From contig CANNTZ010000002.1 of assembly GCA_947522735.1 (NCBI GenBank), positions 30,348-94,347 of the forward strand: a stretch of DNA of 64,000 nucleotides, written 5' to 3'. This DNA comes from an uncultured Oscillospiraceae bacterium. GTDB taxonomy: Bacteria > Bacillota > Clostridia > Oscillospirales > Ruminococcaceae. Below, piece by piece: positions 42,815 to 51,277 of this stretch. Numbering within the stretch: the stretch's first letter is position 1; every line of letters starts with the position of its first letter. The notes beneath the pieces are model-generated. The model did no database searches. It saw only the letters and a list, made by a program, of their open reading frames with translations, and was not told the origin of the DNA. Both the position numbers and the translations under genes were made by a program.

Positions 42815-43738
42815 CTATTTTTTCAGTGCCGCCGCGATAGCGTCTCGCATGGACTTCGCCTCGTCGCGCGCCGCCGTTTGCCAGTCGGTATCCGGGCGCT
42901 TTTTCCATGCGCAGATTATACCGCGCGAGGAATTGATAACGGCTCCCCTGCCGTTTTCGTCGAACGCACCTATGACGTCGCGCGCGCCGCCGCCCTGCGC
43001 TCCGTAGCCCGGGACGAGGAAGAAGGTCTCCGGAAATTCACGTCGGAGCTGCGCGAGCTGATCCGGATAGGTTGCGCCGACAACCGCGCCGACTGCGGAA
43101 TAACCGTATTTCGACGCGCGTGCGCTGTCCGCGCCAAGCCTGCGGCAGAGCCGTCCCATCTCCTCGCTCACGGCGCCGCCGCCCTCGATCGTCCTGTCCT
43201 GAAGCTCTCCAGACGACGGGTTGGAGGTCTTGACCAGCACAAAAATGCCCTTGTCGAATTTTTCGCAGAGCCTGAGCGGCGGGACTATTCCGTCCGAGCC
43301 TAGATAGCCGTTGACAGTCAGCGCGTCCGCGCCGAACGGCTCCGCAAAGCCCTCCGGAGTTTCTATTCCGCCAAGCCACGCATCGGCATAGGCCTCCATC
43401 GTCGAGCCGATGTCGTTACGCTTGCCGTCGGCAATGACGTACATCCCGTTCGCGCGCGCGTATGCTATCGTCTCGGCAAGGCATCTCAGCCCGCGCCAGC
43501 CGAACCGCTCGTAATAGGCAAGCTGCGGCTTCACCGCCGGGACGATATCGCACAGCGCGTCGATCATCCCCCTGCCCCACTCCAGCAGCGCCGCCGCCGC
43601 GCCCTCAAGTCCGCCGCCGTGCTGCGCGAACGCGCGCTCCTTTATCCCGTCCGCAATATACTCCAGCTTCGGATCCAGCCCCGCCACCGTGGGATTGCTC
43701 GTCTGCTCTATCTTTTCGATAAGCCTGTCAAAAGACAT
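42815..43738 (-). CDS. pyrF: Orotidine-5-prime-phosphate decarboxylase
   Basis: Last step of UMP synthesis. 307 residues, the longer PyrF-2 subfamily. MYVIADGKRNDIGSTMEAYA carries the catalytic lysine and aspartates, NGYLGSDG and the late VPGYGAQGGGARDV form the phosphate-binding site. GGAGG is placed before the ATG. pyrC lies just upstream, pyrD and pyrK about 35 kb away. Confidence 0.94.
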   Translation of the reverse strand: MSFDRLIEKIEQTSNPTVAGLDPKLEYIADGIKERAFAQHGGGLEGAAAALLEWGRGMIDALCDIVPAVKPQLAYYERFGWRGLRCLAETIAYARANGMYVIADGKRNDIGSTMEAYADAWLGGIETPEGFAEPFGADALTVNGYLGSDGIVPPLRLCEKFDKGIFVLVKTSNPSSGELQDRTIEGGGAVSEEMGRLCRRLGADSARASKYGYSAVGAVVGATYPDQLAQLRREFPETFFLVPGYGAQGGGARDVIGAFDENGRGAVINSSRGIICAWKKRPDTDWQTAARDEAKSMRDAIAAALKK

Positions 43739-43757
43739 ATTTTATCCTCCTGTATTT

Positions 43758-45005
43758 TCAAAGGCTCAGCGCCCTTGCTTTTCCGGCAAGTCTCCTGCCG
43801 ATAAACGGGCAGTTTGACGACTTGCTCCTCAGCTCGTCCGCGGAGAATATCCGGCTGACGTCGGGATATATCACCGCGAAGTCCGCGCTCGCGCCGGGCC
43901 GCAGCGTTCCGGCGGCGATCCCGGTTATCCTTGCCGGATTTACGCTCATCAGACGTATAAGCCCGCCAAGGCTCATCCGTCCGCTTGCGACAAGTGCGGT
44001 ATAGCTTGCGGCAAAGGAGCTTTCCATGCCGATAACTCCGTTCGGCGCGCTCATAAAGTCCGCCTTTTCCGCGGCGGAGTGCGGTGCGTGATCGGTCGCT
44101 ATTGCGTCTATCGTGCCGTCGCAGACAGCGTCCAGCAACGCCTCGACGTCCTCTCTCTCCCGCAGCGGCGGATTCATCCGAAAGTTCGCGTCGCGCGCGA
44201 GCAGCTCGTCCTCCGTAAGTGTCAGATAATGCGGGGCGGTCTCGGCAGTTACGCGCACGCCCTGCGCCTTTGCCTCGCGTATCGCCTCCGCCGCGCCGCG
44301 CGTGCTGACGTGCGCGATGTGAACCGGACAGCCGGTCTCGCGCGCAAGCTCAAGCTCCCGCCGTGTTACGCCGTCCTCGGAGCGCCGATCCATTCCCGGA
44401 ACGCCCAGCCGCTCAGAGACCCTGCCGAGGTTTATCCTGCCGCCCGCGATTATCGCGAGATCCTCGCAGTGACTTATCACCGTCAGACCCGCCCTTGCCG
44501 CCTCGACGAGCGCGTGCCGCATGAGCTCCCGGCTCTCGACAGGCCGTCCGTCATCCGTGACGGCGACCGCGCCCGCAGCCTTCAGCGCCGCAAAATCGGT
44601 GAGCGCCTTCCCCTTCATCCCTACGGTTATACACGCCGCGGGATAGATCCGGCAGCCCTCTGCGCGCTCGATGACGTAGCGAACAAGCTCCGGCGTATCC
44701 ACCGGCGGAAGCGTGTTCGGCATACTGACTATCGACGTAAAGCCGCCCGCCGCCGCCGCTGCGCAGCCGCTTAGGATATCCTCCTTATATGTATAGCCCG
44801 GATCGCGCAGATGGACGTGCATGTCCACAAGTCCCGGCGCCACAACGCTGCCCTCCGCGTCGACGCGCGCGGCGTCAAGCTCCCGTCCGTTCGGCTCGAA
44901 CAGCTCCGCTATCCTGCCGTTTTCGACAAGTATATCCAACCGCGCATCCAGCCCGTCCGCAGGCGAAAGCACCCGTGCGCCATGTATCAAGGCCCGCTCT
45001 GCCAT
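43758..45005 (-). CDS. pyrC: Dihydroorotase
   Basis: Ring closure of carbamoyl aspartate. 415 residues, class I type, from ATG 45005 with AAGGAGG upstream. VDMHVHLRDPGYTYKEDI is the first metal motif; VISHCEDLAI, VHIAHVST and AIATDHAPHS supply further histidines and the catalytic aspartate; FRMNPPLRE binds substrate. The open frame extends far upstream without meaning. The gene precedes pyrF by 19 bases. Confidence 0.95.
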   Translation of the reverse strand: MAERALIHGARVLSPADGLDARLDILVENGRIAELFEPNGRELDAARVDAEGSVVAPGLVDMHVHLRDPGYTYKEDILSGCAAAAAGGFTSIVSMPNTLPPVDTPELVRYVIERAEGCRIYPAACITVGMKGKALTDFAALKAAGAVAVTDDGRPVESRELMRHALVEAARAGLTVISHCEDLAIIAGGRINLGRVSERLGVPGMDRRSEDGVTRRELELARETGCPVHIAHVSTRGAAEAIREAKAQGVRVTAETAPHYLTLTEDELLARDANFRMNPPLREREDVEALLDAVCDGTIDAIATDHAPHSAAEKADFMSAPNGVIGMESSFAASYTALVASGRMSLGGLIRLMSVNPARITGIAAGTLRPGASADFAVIYPDVSRIFSADELRSKSSNCPFIGRRLAGKARALSL

Positions 45006-45031
45006 AAGCTCCTCCTTATATATTATACAAT

Positions 45032-45059
45032 ACAGGCTCCGCCCGAAGGCGAAGCCTGT
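45032..45059 (-). terminator. Hairpin between the unknown membrane protein gene and pyrC
   Basis: CAGGCTTCGCC / GGCGGAGCCTG with a TTCG loop (minus strand), followed only by TATTGTATAAT, so termination may be partial. Confidence 0.5.
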
Positions 45060-45069
45060 GCCGTCAGCT

Positions 45070-45849
45070 TTAAGATATTCCGGAGACACCCGAGGACTCC
45101 CCATCCGCCCTTTCGATGGGCGTGAGGAGTCTGCCATTGACGAGGTTGTCGATAAAGCCGCTCTCGCGCTCGTATTCCGCCTTGATCTTGTCCTTCTTGT
45201 AGCCGGACATATTCTCCGGCCTGCGTTGCAGAACAAAGCATTCCGGCATATACTCCGAGAGCAGCGGCTCGCCGGCAAAAAGGTCGTTCAGATAAAATCT
45301 GTCGCCGTCCACGCCCTCGGCGTTCGGATATTTTTCGGAGAGGTCGATGAAAACGCCGTCAAGCTCGTAATAGTCGTACAGCGTCTGATCCATTATATAT
45401 ATCGATTTTTCGCCGACCGCCATCTCGCCCGCGAAGCGCGTCTGCATTGCGGTGAACACCTCCGAGCTGGTCTCGGCGTCGTCGAGCGGCAGGTTCTGCA
45501 CGTCTACATAGACGTTGACCTTGCCGTCGCCGTTATAATCCTCGATATATTGCGAGAGCAGCTCGGCTATTCTGTCCTCCTGCTCTGTTATCGTCGTGCC
45601 CTTTGTCGCCAATATCACCGTCAGGTCGTATTGCTCCCTGTTTACGCTCTCGCTGACCAGCACCACGAGCAGCACCAGTATTATTGCGCCGATTATCGTG
45701 TGCTTCTTGTAATAGAACCAAAAATTTTCCCACCGGCTTTTGCCGGTCAGCTTTTCTCTTTCTGTCGTCTCCGGCTTTTGATCCTCCACGGTCTCCTGCG
45801 CGGCGATGTAGTCGCTGCCGTTATCCCATCGGTTTTTCTGTGCACCCAC
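45070..45849 (-). CDS. Single-pass membrane protein of unknown function
   Basis: 259 residues from GTG 45849, which has GGAG eight bases upstream; the frame is open 28 codons further. A basic cytoplasmic N-terminus (residues 1-50, KSRWENFWFYYKKHTIIG) leads into one transmembrane helix (about 48-68), and the rest is external. The outer part contains YIEDYNGDGKVNVYVDVQNL, a calcium-loop-like DYNGDGKVNVY segment, and SEKYPNAEGVDGDRFYLND. Similar proteins occur in Clostridia without known role. A plausible guess is a sensor or envelope-stress protein; I cannot support it further. Confidence 0.7.
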   Translation of the reverse strand: MGAQKNRWDNGSDYIAAQETVEDQKPETTEREKLTGKSRWENFWFYYKKHTIIGAIILVLLVVLVSESVNREQYDLTVILATKGTTITEQEDRIAELLSQYIEDYNGDGKVNVYVDVQNLPLDDAETSSEVFTAMQTRFAGEMAVGEKSIYIMDQTLYDYYELDGVFIDLSEKYPNAEGVDGDRFYLNDLFAGEPLLSEYMPECFVLQRRPENMSGYKKDKIKAEYERESGFIDNLVNGRLLTPIERADGESSGVSGIS

Positions 45850-45931
45850 AATGTCATCTCCGTTTTTTCGCATGCAGTCATATCGGTTTTTTTGTAATTT
45901 TGTCGTTTTATTGTTTATAGCTATAAAAAGC

Positions 45932-45959
45932 ACTATAATATATTATAAGCATTTTTCAA
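45932..45959 (-). promoter_or_regulatory. Promoter candidate for the membrane-protein gene
   Basis: TTGAAA and TATAGT with a 16-base spacer on the minus strand, about 80 bases before the GTG. Confidence 0.5.
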
Positions 45960-46016
45960 GCCAAAGCAACGCCTTTCTTTGGACGCTTTGTAAATAAAAA
46001 AATTTGTTCAACAATA

Positions 46017-46046
46017 AACCGGCGGCGCCGAAGCCTCCCGCCGGTT
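46017..46046. repeat. Inverted repeat touching a -35 box
   Basis: AACCGGCGG / CCGCCGGTT, nine-base arms. The right arm shares its last bases with the TTGCAC box of the promoter at 46045-46073. Confidence 0.6.
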
Positions 46047-46073
46047 GCACTTGTCCGCCGAGTGTGATATAAT
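46045..46073 (+). promoter_or_regulatory. Sigma-A type promoter for the glycerol-1-phosphate dehydrogenase gene
   Basis: TTGCAC and TATAAT with a 17-base spacer, 42 bases before the ATG at 46115. Confidence 0.65.
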
Positions 46074-46114
46074 ATGGGCTGTGACCGGAATAACCGTTGA
46101 AAAGGATGAGCTGG

Positions 46115-47431
46115 ATGGAACTGAAAAATATCACCGGCTGCGCCTGCGGCAAGACCCACCGCGCGCTGCTGGACGAATACACAGCCGAACCCGGAGCGAT
46201 TGCCCGCCTTCCGGAATACGTTGCAAAATATGCCGGTAAACAGGGCGCAAGGGTATTCGTGCTTGCCGACGTCAACACCTTCAAGGCCGCCGGAGAGCGC
46301 GTTTGCGGGACGCTTGCCGCAGACGGCGTGACCGTCGCCCGCTACGTGTTCCCGGACGAGGCGCTCAAGCCCTCCGAGAGCGCCGCGGGCTCAGCCGTGA
46401 TGCACTACGACGTCGACTGCGACGTCATCGTCGGCGTAGGCTCCGGCGTCATCAACGACATCTGCAAGATACTCCACCGCATCTCCGGCAAGCCTTATAT
46501 CATCGTCGCGACCGCGCCCTCGATGGACGGCTACGCCTCCGCGTCCTCCTCAATGGAGTGCGACGGGGTGAAAACCTCGCTGAACACCATGTGTGCGAAC
46601 GTCGTCGTCGGCGACCTCGACGTGCTGACCAGCGCGCCGGAGCGGATGCTCGTCGCCGGTATCGGGGACATGCTCGCGAAGTACATCAGCATCACCGAAT
46701 GGCGGATATCTCACCTTGTGAACGGCGAATATTACTGCGGAGAGGTCGCCGCAATGGTGCGCGCGGCGCTCAAAAAATGCGTCGACAACGCCGACGGGCT
46801 GCTGCGGCGCGACGGCGAGGCGGTCAAGGCTGTGTTCGAGGGGCTGATCCTCAGCGGCGTCGCGATGAACTACGCCGGCATCTCCCGCCCGGCCTCCGGT
46901 GTCGAGCACTACTTTTCCCACGTCTGGGATATGCGCGGGCTCGAATTCGGCACGCCGGTTGAGCTCCACGGCATCCAGTGCGCGCTCGGCACCCTCTATG
47001 CGGCGCGCATCTACGACCGGCTCCGCGACCTCATGCCCGACCGCGAAAGAGCGCTGCGCCACGCCCGCGCCTTTGACTACGCCGCATACAGCGAGACACT
47101 GCGCCGGTTCATCGGCAGGGGCGCCGAGGCCATGATAGCGCTGGAGGCAAGGGAGCGCAAATACGACCTCGAAAAGCACGCAAAACGCCTTGACCGCATT
47201 ATCACGCACTGGGACGATATCCGCGCGATAATTGACGAGGAGGCGCCGCGCGCCGCTGTGATAGAGGACCTCCTCGACCGCATCCACGCGCCCAAGAGCG
47301 TCGCCGAGATTGGCATCGACCCCTCGATACTCCGCCAGACCTTCTGCGCGACCAAGGACATCCGCGACAAATACGTGCTCTCCTCCCTCTGCTGGGATCT
47401 CGGCATCATCGACGATATCGAAATATACTGA
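46115..47431 (+). CDS. sn-Glycerol-1-phosphate dehydrogenase family protein (EgsA/AraM type)
   Basis: Reduces dihydroxyacetone phosphate to sn-glycerol-1-phosphate, or acts on a related sugar phosphate; iron-containing-alcohol-dehydrogenase-like fold. 438 residues from ATG 46115, with AAAGGA eight bases upstream. VIVGVGSGVINDICK, IIVATAPSMDGYASASSSM, VAGIGDMLAKY with the metal aspartate, and GVEHYFSHVWDM with metal histidines are well conserved with AraM. In Bacillus AraM stands among arabinan genes; here it is alone. Bacterial use may be for unusual glycerolipids. Confidence 0.87.
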   Translation: MELKNITGCACGKTHRALLDEYTAEPGAIARLPEYVAKYAGKQGARVFVLADVNTFKAAGERVCGTLAADGVTVARYVFPDEALKPSESAAGSAVMHYDVDCDVIVGVGSGVINDICKILHRISGKPYIIVATAPSMDGYASASSSMECDGVKTSLNTMCANVVVGDLDVLTSAPERMLVAGIGDMLAKYISITEWRISHLVNGEYYCGEVAAMVRAALKKCVDNADGLLRRDGEAVKAVFEGLILSGVAMNYAGISRPASGVEHYFSHVWDMRGLEFGTPVELHGIQCALGTLYAARIYDRLRDLMPDRERALRHARAFDYAAYSETLRRFIGRGAEAMIALEARERKYDLEKHAKRLDRIITHWDDIRAIIDEEAPRAAVIEDLLDRIHAPKSVAEIGIDPSILRQTFCATKDIRDKYVLSSLCWDLGIIDDIEIY

Positions 47432-47448
47432 GCTTATGCAGGTTTTTT

Positions 47449-47481
47449 AGGCCCTTCCCTATAGGGAAGGGTCTTATTTTT
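47449..47481 (+). terminator. Rho-independent terminator
   Basis: GCCCTTCCC / GGGAAGGGTC stem with a short loop, followed by TTATTTTT. Confidence 0.85.
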
Positions 47482-47640
47482 GTGCGCGCTTTTTATCTCT
47501 TCGCTTGGTTGCACGCTGCGCAACTCTCGCCGATTTTCGGTTGATTTCCGCTACAGTATGTTTTATATTATAATTGTCGTCAAATAACAAAGTCTTTGTA
47601 TGTTTTGCCGCGCATTGTCATATGAGAAAGGAGTTAATTA

Positions 47641-50412
47641 ATGGCTGATATCCTTGGCCTTGAGAACAAAAACAAGCGGCCTCACCGCATTACAAACACG
47701 CTGGACGGCAATTTGACGCTTAAAATATGCGTCGATGCCGCAAGGGGAGAGACGGTCGTGCGCGTCAACGGCTCCGAAGTCTGCCGCGCGGACGCCGGAG
47801 ACGGAGCGTCGCCGTTTTTGTGCGGAAACGTCTCCCTCCCGCGGGGCGAGTTTACGCTCGAGATCGAGAGCGGTTGCGAGATCGGGAAAATCCTGATTGC
47901 CGAGGCGCTGGATCCAAAAACTCCGGAGGACTTTGACCTGCTTTTCATGAACCGCAAGCGGGACTGGGTATTCGAGCGCGACAGATTTGAATATTCACCG
48001 GAGCAGCTTGCGATTTTGCGCCGCCACGGTTTTCTTTTTGACCAGCCGAACGATACCGCGCTTGGCAAAGCGCCGTCCGGCGTTCCTCTCGGCGGGATGG
48101 GCTGCGGAAAGCTGGAGATAACCGCCGACGGAATGCTCACCTCGTTCACCGGCAACAACAATCAGGATTGTCCCATATACCGCATTCCCGGCGCGTTCAT
48201 GGCGCTGGCGGAAGGAGAGAACGTCCGCATCATCCGCAGCGACCCTATAGAGCTGCCGTATACTCCCGCGCAGGATATCTCGTCCGACCTCGAATTTCCC
48301 TTTGCCCGGCTGCACTGCTCCGATCCGGCGCTCGGGACCGTCGCGGATATCGAGGCTTTTTCGGCGCACATTCCCGGCAACGCCGCGGATTCGGCGCTTC
48401 CCTGCGTCTTTTGGGAGATATCGCTGCGCAATTTGGCCGATCGCGACGCCGACGCCGCCTTTTGCTTCTCATGGGAAAATATCATAAACGTTGGGGGCAG
48501 CATGACTGTCCACAACGCGGGAGAGCGCCTGTTCCCGCTGTGTTATCACACCTGGAACTGCTCCTACCCCTGGTCTGACCGACGTGTCAACCGCTGCCGA
48601 CGCGACGGCTCGTCGCTCCTCTTCTATGCGGACGACAACCGCGGAAACCCGTCCTCCTTTGGCGAGCATCTGCTCTGGTGCTCCGAGCCGGATGCGGAGG
48701 GTTATCCCGAGCGCTCGATACTGCCGGAGGACGAGGGGGCTTTTGCGGATATTATAGCCGGAAAGGACGCGGCGCTCCCAAAAAGCGAGAGCGAATTTCG
48801 CGCGGGAGCATGGCTCGTGCGGCGTCGGCTCGCTCCGGGCCAAAGCGCGTCATTCCGCTTCGCCCTCGCGTGGCACATGCCGACGCTGCTTGACGACGAG
48901 GGGCACGACTACGGCGTCGAATATGCCAACCGCTTTGCAAGCGCCGGAGAGGTTCTCAGATACGCCCTTGCCGAGCGCGACCGCCTTTTTGCCGAAACAA
49001 AGGCGTTCAACGATATCATAAACCGCTCCAGCCTGCCCGGCTGGTTCAGGCGCCGTTTGCTGGACGACCGCTTCGTCGTCAACACCTGCTCGTGGTACGA
49101 CCGCGATGAAAACTTTTCCGTCAACGAGGCTCCGACCGGCATGGCAGGCTGTCTTGGCACGCTGGATCAGCGCACCGCCTCGCAGGTCTATTACACCACC
49201 TTCTTCCCTGAGCTGGACGCGCGCGAGCTGGATCTGTTCCGGCGCTCGCAGGCGGAGGACGGCATGTGCGCGCACGAGATAGGCTTTGCGGCAATAAGGC
49301 TCTGGGCGCGCCCCTTCTCCAAATGGCCGGATCTCGCCTGCTCATATGTGATACAGGTGTTCCACCACTATCAGCGCACCGGCGACCTCGAATTTCTGCG
49401 GCTGCACTGGCCGCACATTGTCAAGGCCATCAACTGGACGCTGACGCTTGACGACGAGCGCTGCGGCATACCGTTCATCTGCCCGGGACGCGGCACAACC
49501 TACGACAACCAGTTCTGGGAGGGCGTCAACGCCTTTATTGCAACGATGCAGCTCGCTGCCTACCGTCTCGGCGCAGCGGCGGCGCGGGCTCTCGGCCACG
49601 GCGATATCTCCGGCAGGTGGGACGCGCTTGCCGACGGCGCGCAGAAATACCGCATGGAGCACCTTTGGAACAGTCAGGGACGCTACTTCAACAACGCCTA
49701 TAACCCGCGTACCGGCGAGATCGATGACTCCTGTTTTATCGCGGCGCTTGCAGGCGACTGGGCGGAGCTGCGCGCCGGTATCGCGCCGGAGCTTCCGCGC
49801 GAGCTGATCGGCAAAATAGCCTCCGCCATCACCGCCAACTGTGTCGGCGAGCACGGCATCTCGGATCAAGGCGGCCGCCGCGAGACCACGGAAGGCTTTA
49901 TGCAGTACCCAATGGCGTATCTCGCCTCCCCTGCGCTGTTCGGCGGCGCTTCCGAGGCCGCATGGCGGTTTGCCGAGGTCAATGACCGGGTGCTGGAGCA
50001 GCCGGGCTGCTCCAACCATTTCGATCAGGCGCTTACCTACGGCTTTGACGGCAGCCGTCACGGGCTTCCCTATTATATGACTGCCCCCGCCTCATGGAAC
50101 ATGCTGGAGGCGCTTTCCGGGCTCACCGCCGATCTCGGCTGCGGCACTCTCGCTCTTGCGCCATATCTCGACAAGGGCTACCGTCTGCCGGTGTTCCTGA
50201 CCGGCTGCGCCTTTGAGCTGATATGCTCCGCCTCCGGCGGCGAGCTGCGGCTGGAGCCTATCCGCTCCGCGAGGCCGAACAGCTTCACCTGCCTGCGCGT
50301 CGCCGGAAAATGGAGCGTCGAGGGAGTGTGCGGACGTTTTGACGGCTGCGGCACCGAATTTGATATCGATTTTGATCCGGGACGGAGCGCACTGCTGCTC
50401 CGCAGAGCATAA
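47641..50412 (+). CDS. GH116-family-like beta-glycosidase
   Basis: 923 residues, no signal peptide. An N-terminal beta region ends in SGVPLGGMGCGKLEITADG and FTGNNNQDCPIYRIPG, the signature of the GH116/glucosylceramidase-like N domain. From about residue 490 there is a DUF608-type (alpha/alpha)6 barrel: AGCLGTLDQRTASQVYYTTF, DLACSYVIQVFHHYQRTGD, FICPGRGTTYDNQFWEGV (acid/base region) and NAYNPRTGEIDDSCF. GH116 enzymes remove beta-linked glucose, xylose or N-acetylglucosamine. An AT-rich leader with TATAAT at 47569 and AAGGAG before the ATG precede it. First gene of the glycoside locus. Confidence 0.82.
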   Translation: MADILGLENKNKRPHRITNTLDGNLTLKICVDAARGETVVRVNGSEVCRADAGDGASPFLCGNVSLPRGEFTLEIESGCEIGKILIAEALDPKTPEDFDLLFMNRKRDWVFERDRFEYSPEQLAILRRHGFLFDQPNDTALGKAPSGVPLGGMGCGKLEITADGMLTSFTGNNNQDCPIYRIPGAFMALAEGENVRIIRSDPIELPYTPAQDISSDLEFPFARLHCSDPALGTVADIEAFSAHIPGNAADSALPCVFWEISLRNLADRDADAAFCFSWENIINVGGSMTVHNAGERLFPLCYHTWNCSYPWSDRRVNRCRRDGSSLLFYADDNRGNPSSFGEHLLWCSEPDAEGYPERSILPEDEGAFADIIAGKDAALPKSESEFRAGAWLVRRRLAPGQSASFRFALAWHMPTLLDDEGHDYGVEYANRFASAGEVLRYALAERDRLFAETKAFNDIINRSSLPGWFRRRLLDDRFVVNTCSWYDRDENFSVNEAPTGMAGCLGTLDQRTASQVYYTTFFPELDARELDLFRRSQAEDGMCAHEIGFAAIRLWARPFSKWPDLACSYVIQVFHHYQRTGDLEFLRLHWPHIVKAINWTLTLDDERCGIPFICPGRGTTYDNQFWEGVNAFIATMQLAAYRLGAAAARALGHGDISGRWDALADGAQKYRMEHLWNSQGRYFNNAYNPRTGEIDDSCFIAALAGDWAELRAGIAPELPRELIGKIASAITANCVGEHGISDQGGRRETTEGFMQYPMAYLASPALFGGASEAAWRFAEVNDRVLEQPGCSNHFDQALTYGFDGSRHGLPYYMTAPASWNMLEALSGLTADLGCGTLALAPYLDKGYRLPVFLTGCAFELICSASGGELRLEPIRSARPNSFTCLRVAGKWSVEGVCGRFDGCGTEFDIDFDPGRSALLLRRA

Positions 50413-50425
50413 CGGAGGGCCTGCA

Positions 50426-51277
50426 ACGAACGATAAGCCTGAGCTCCGCCGCCTTGCTGCCGATATCCGCATCTGGACGATACGTCGGATGGCGGCATTC
50501 GGCACGGGATATATCGGCGGATGCATGTCCGTCGCCGACGCGCTTGCGGCGCTTTACGGACGCGTGATGAACGTCCGCCCCGAGGAGCCGCGCCGGAGCG
50601 GACGCGACTATCTCGTCATGTCAAAGGGGCACTGCGGCACTGCGCTTTGCTCGGCGCTTGCGCTGCGCGGCTTTTTTCCCGTCGAATGGCTCTATACGCT
50701 AAACCGGCTCGGCTCCCGTCTGCCAAGCCACTGCAACCGCGACCTTACGCCCGGCGTAGACGCCTCCACCGGCTCGCTCAGGCAAGGCGCATCGTTTGCG
50801 GCAGGCTTTGCGCCGGCCAAAAAGCTCCGTCAGGCCTCCGGACGCGTCTATGCAATTCTCGGCGACGGCGAGCTTCAAGAGGGGCAGGTCCGAGAGGCGG
50901 CGCAGTTCGCGGCGCATCACAAGCCGGACAAACTGACGCTTCTGATAGACAACAACGGAGCGCCTCTCGACGGCCGTGGCGCGGATATCTCAGACCCGTT
51001 TGATATCCGCGCCAAATTCTCGGCCTTCGGCTTTGCGGCGGAAAACGCCGCGAGCGACGATCCCAAAGCGATAGCAACCGCGCTTGAGCGCTCATCTCCG
51101 GCGGATATCCCGCGCGCCGTCGTGCTCAAAACGGTCAAGGGCGCCGGCTGTATCTTCGCTGAGCGCGTATTCCCCAACCATCATCCGAGCGTGACGCGCA
51201 GGGACGCCGAGGATGCGATAATCGAAATTGAGCACCGTTACAGAGAAAATCTCCGCCCGGGGGGTGAGCCTATATGA
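50426..51277 (+). CDS. Transketolase, N-terminal (TPP-binding) subunit, with non-standard start
   Basis: 283 residues of the split-transketolase A subunit: MSKGHCGTALCSALAL, SRLPSHCNRDLTPGVDAS, GSLRQGASFAAGFA, the thiamine-diphosphate motif GDGELQEGQVREAAQ ending in LLIDNNG, and a late FPNHHPSVT. The coding region looks intact. No ATG, GTG or TTG stands at the expected beginning: GGAGG at 50414-50418 is followed seven bases later by ACG (50426-50428), exactly where the start should be. Either ACG is used weakly or an ATG has mutated. Its last codon overlaps the ATG of the broken second subunit. Confidence 0.75.
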   Translation, partial: TNDKPELRRLAADIRIWTIRRMAAFGTGYIGGCMSVADALAALYGRVMNVRPEEPRRSGRDYLVMSKGHCGTALCSALALRGFFPVEWLYTLNRLGSRLPSHCNRDLTPGVDASTGSLRQGASFAAGFAPAKKLRQASGRVYAILGDGELQEGQVREAAQFAAHHKPDKLTLLIDNNGAPLDGRGADISDPFDIRAKFSAFGFAAENAASDDPKAIATALERSSPADIPRAVVLKTVKGAGCIFAERVFPNHHPSVTRRDAEDAIIEIEHRYRENLRPGGEPI

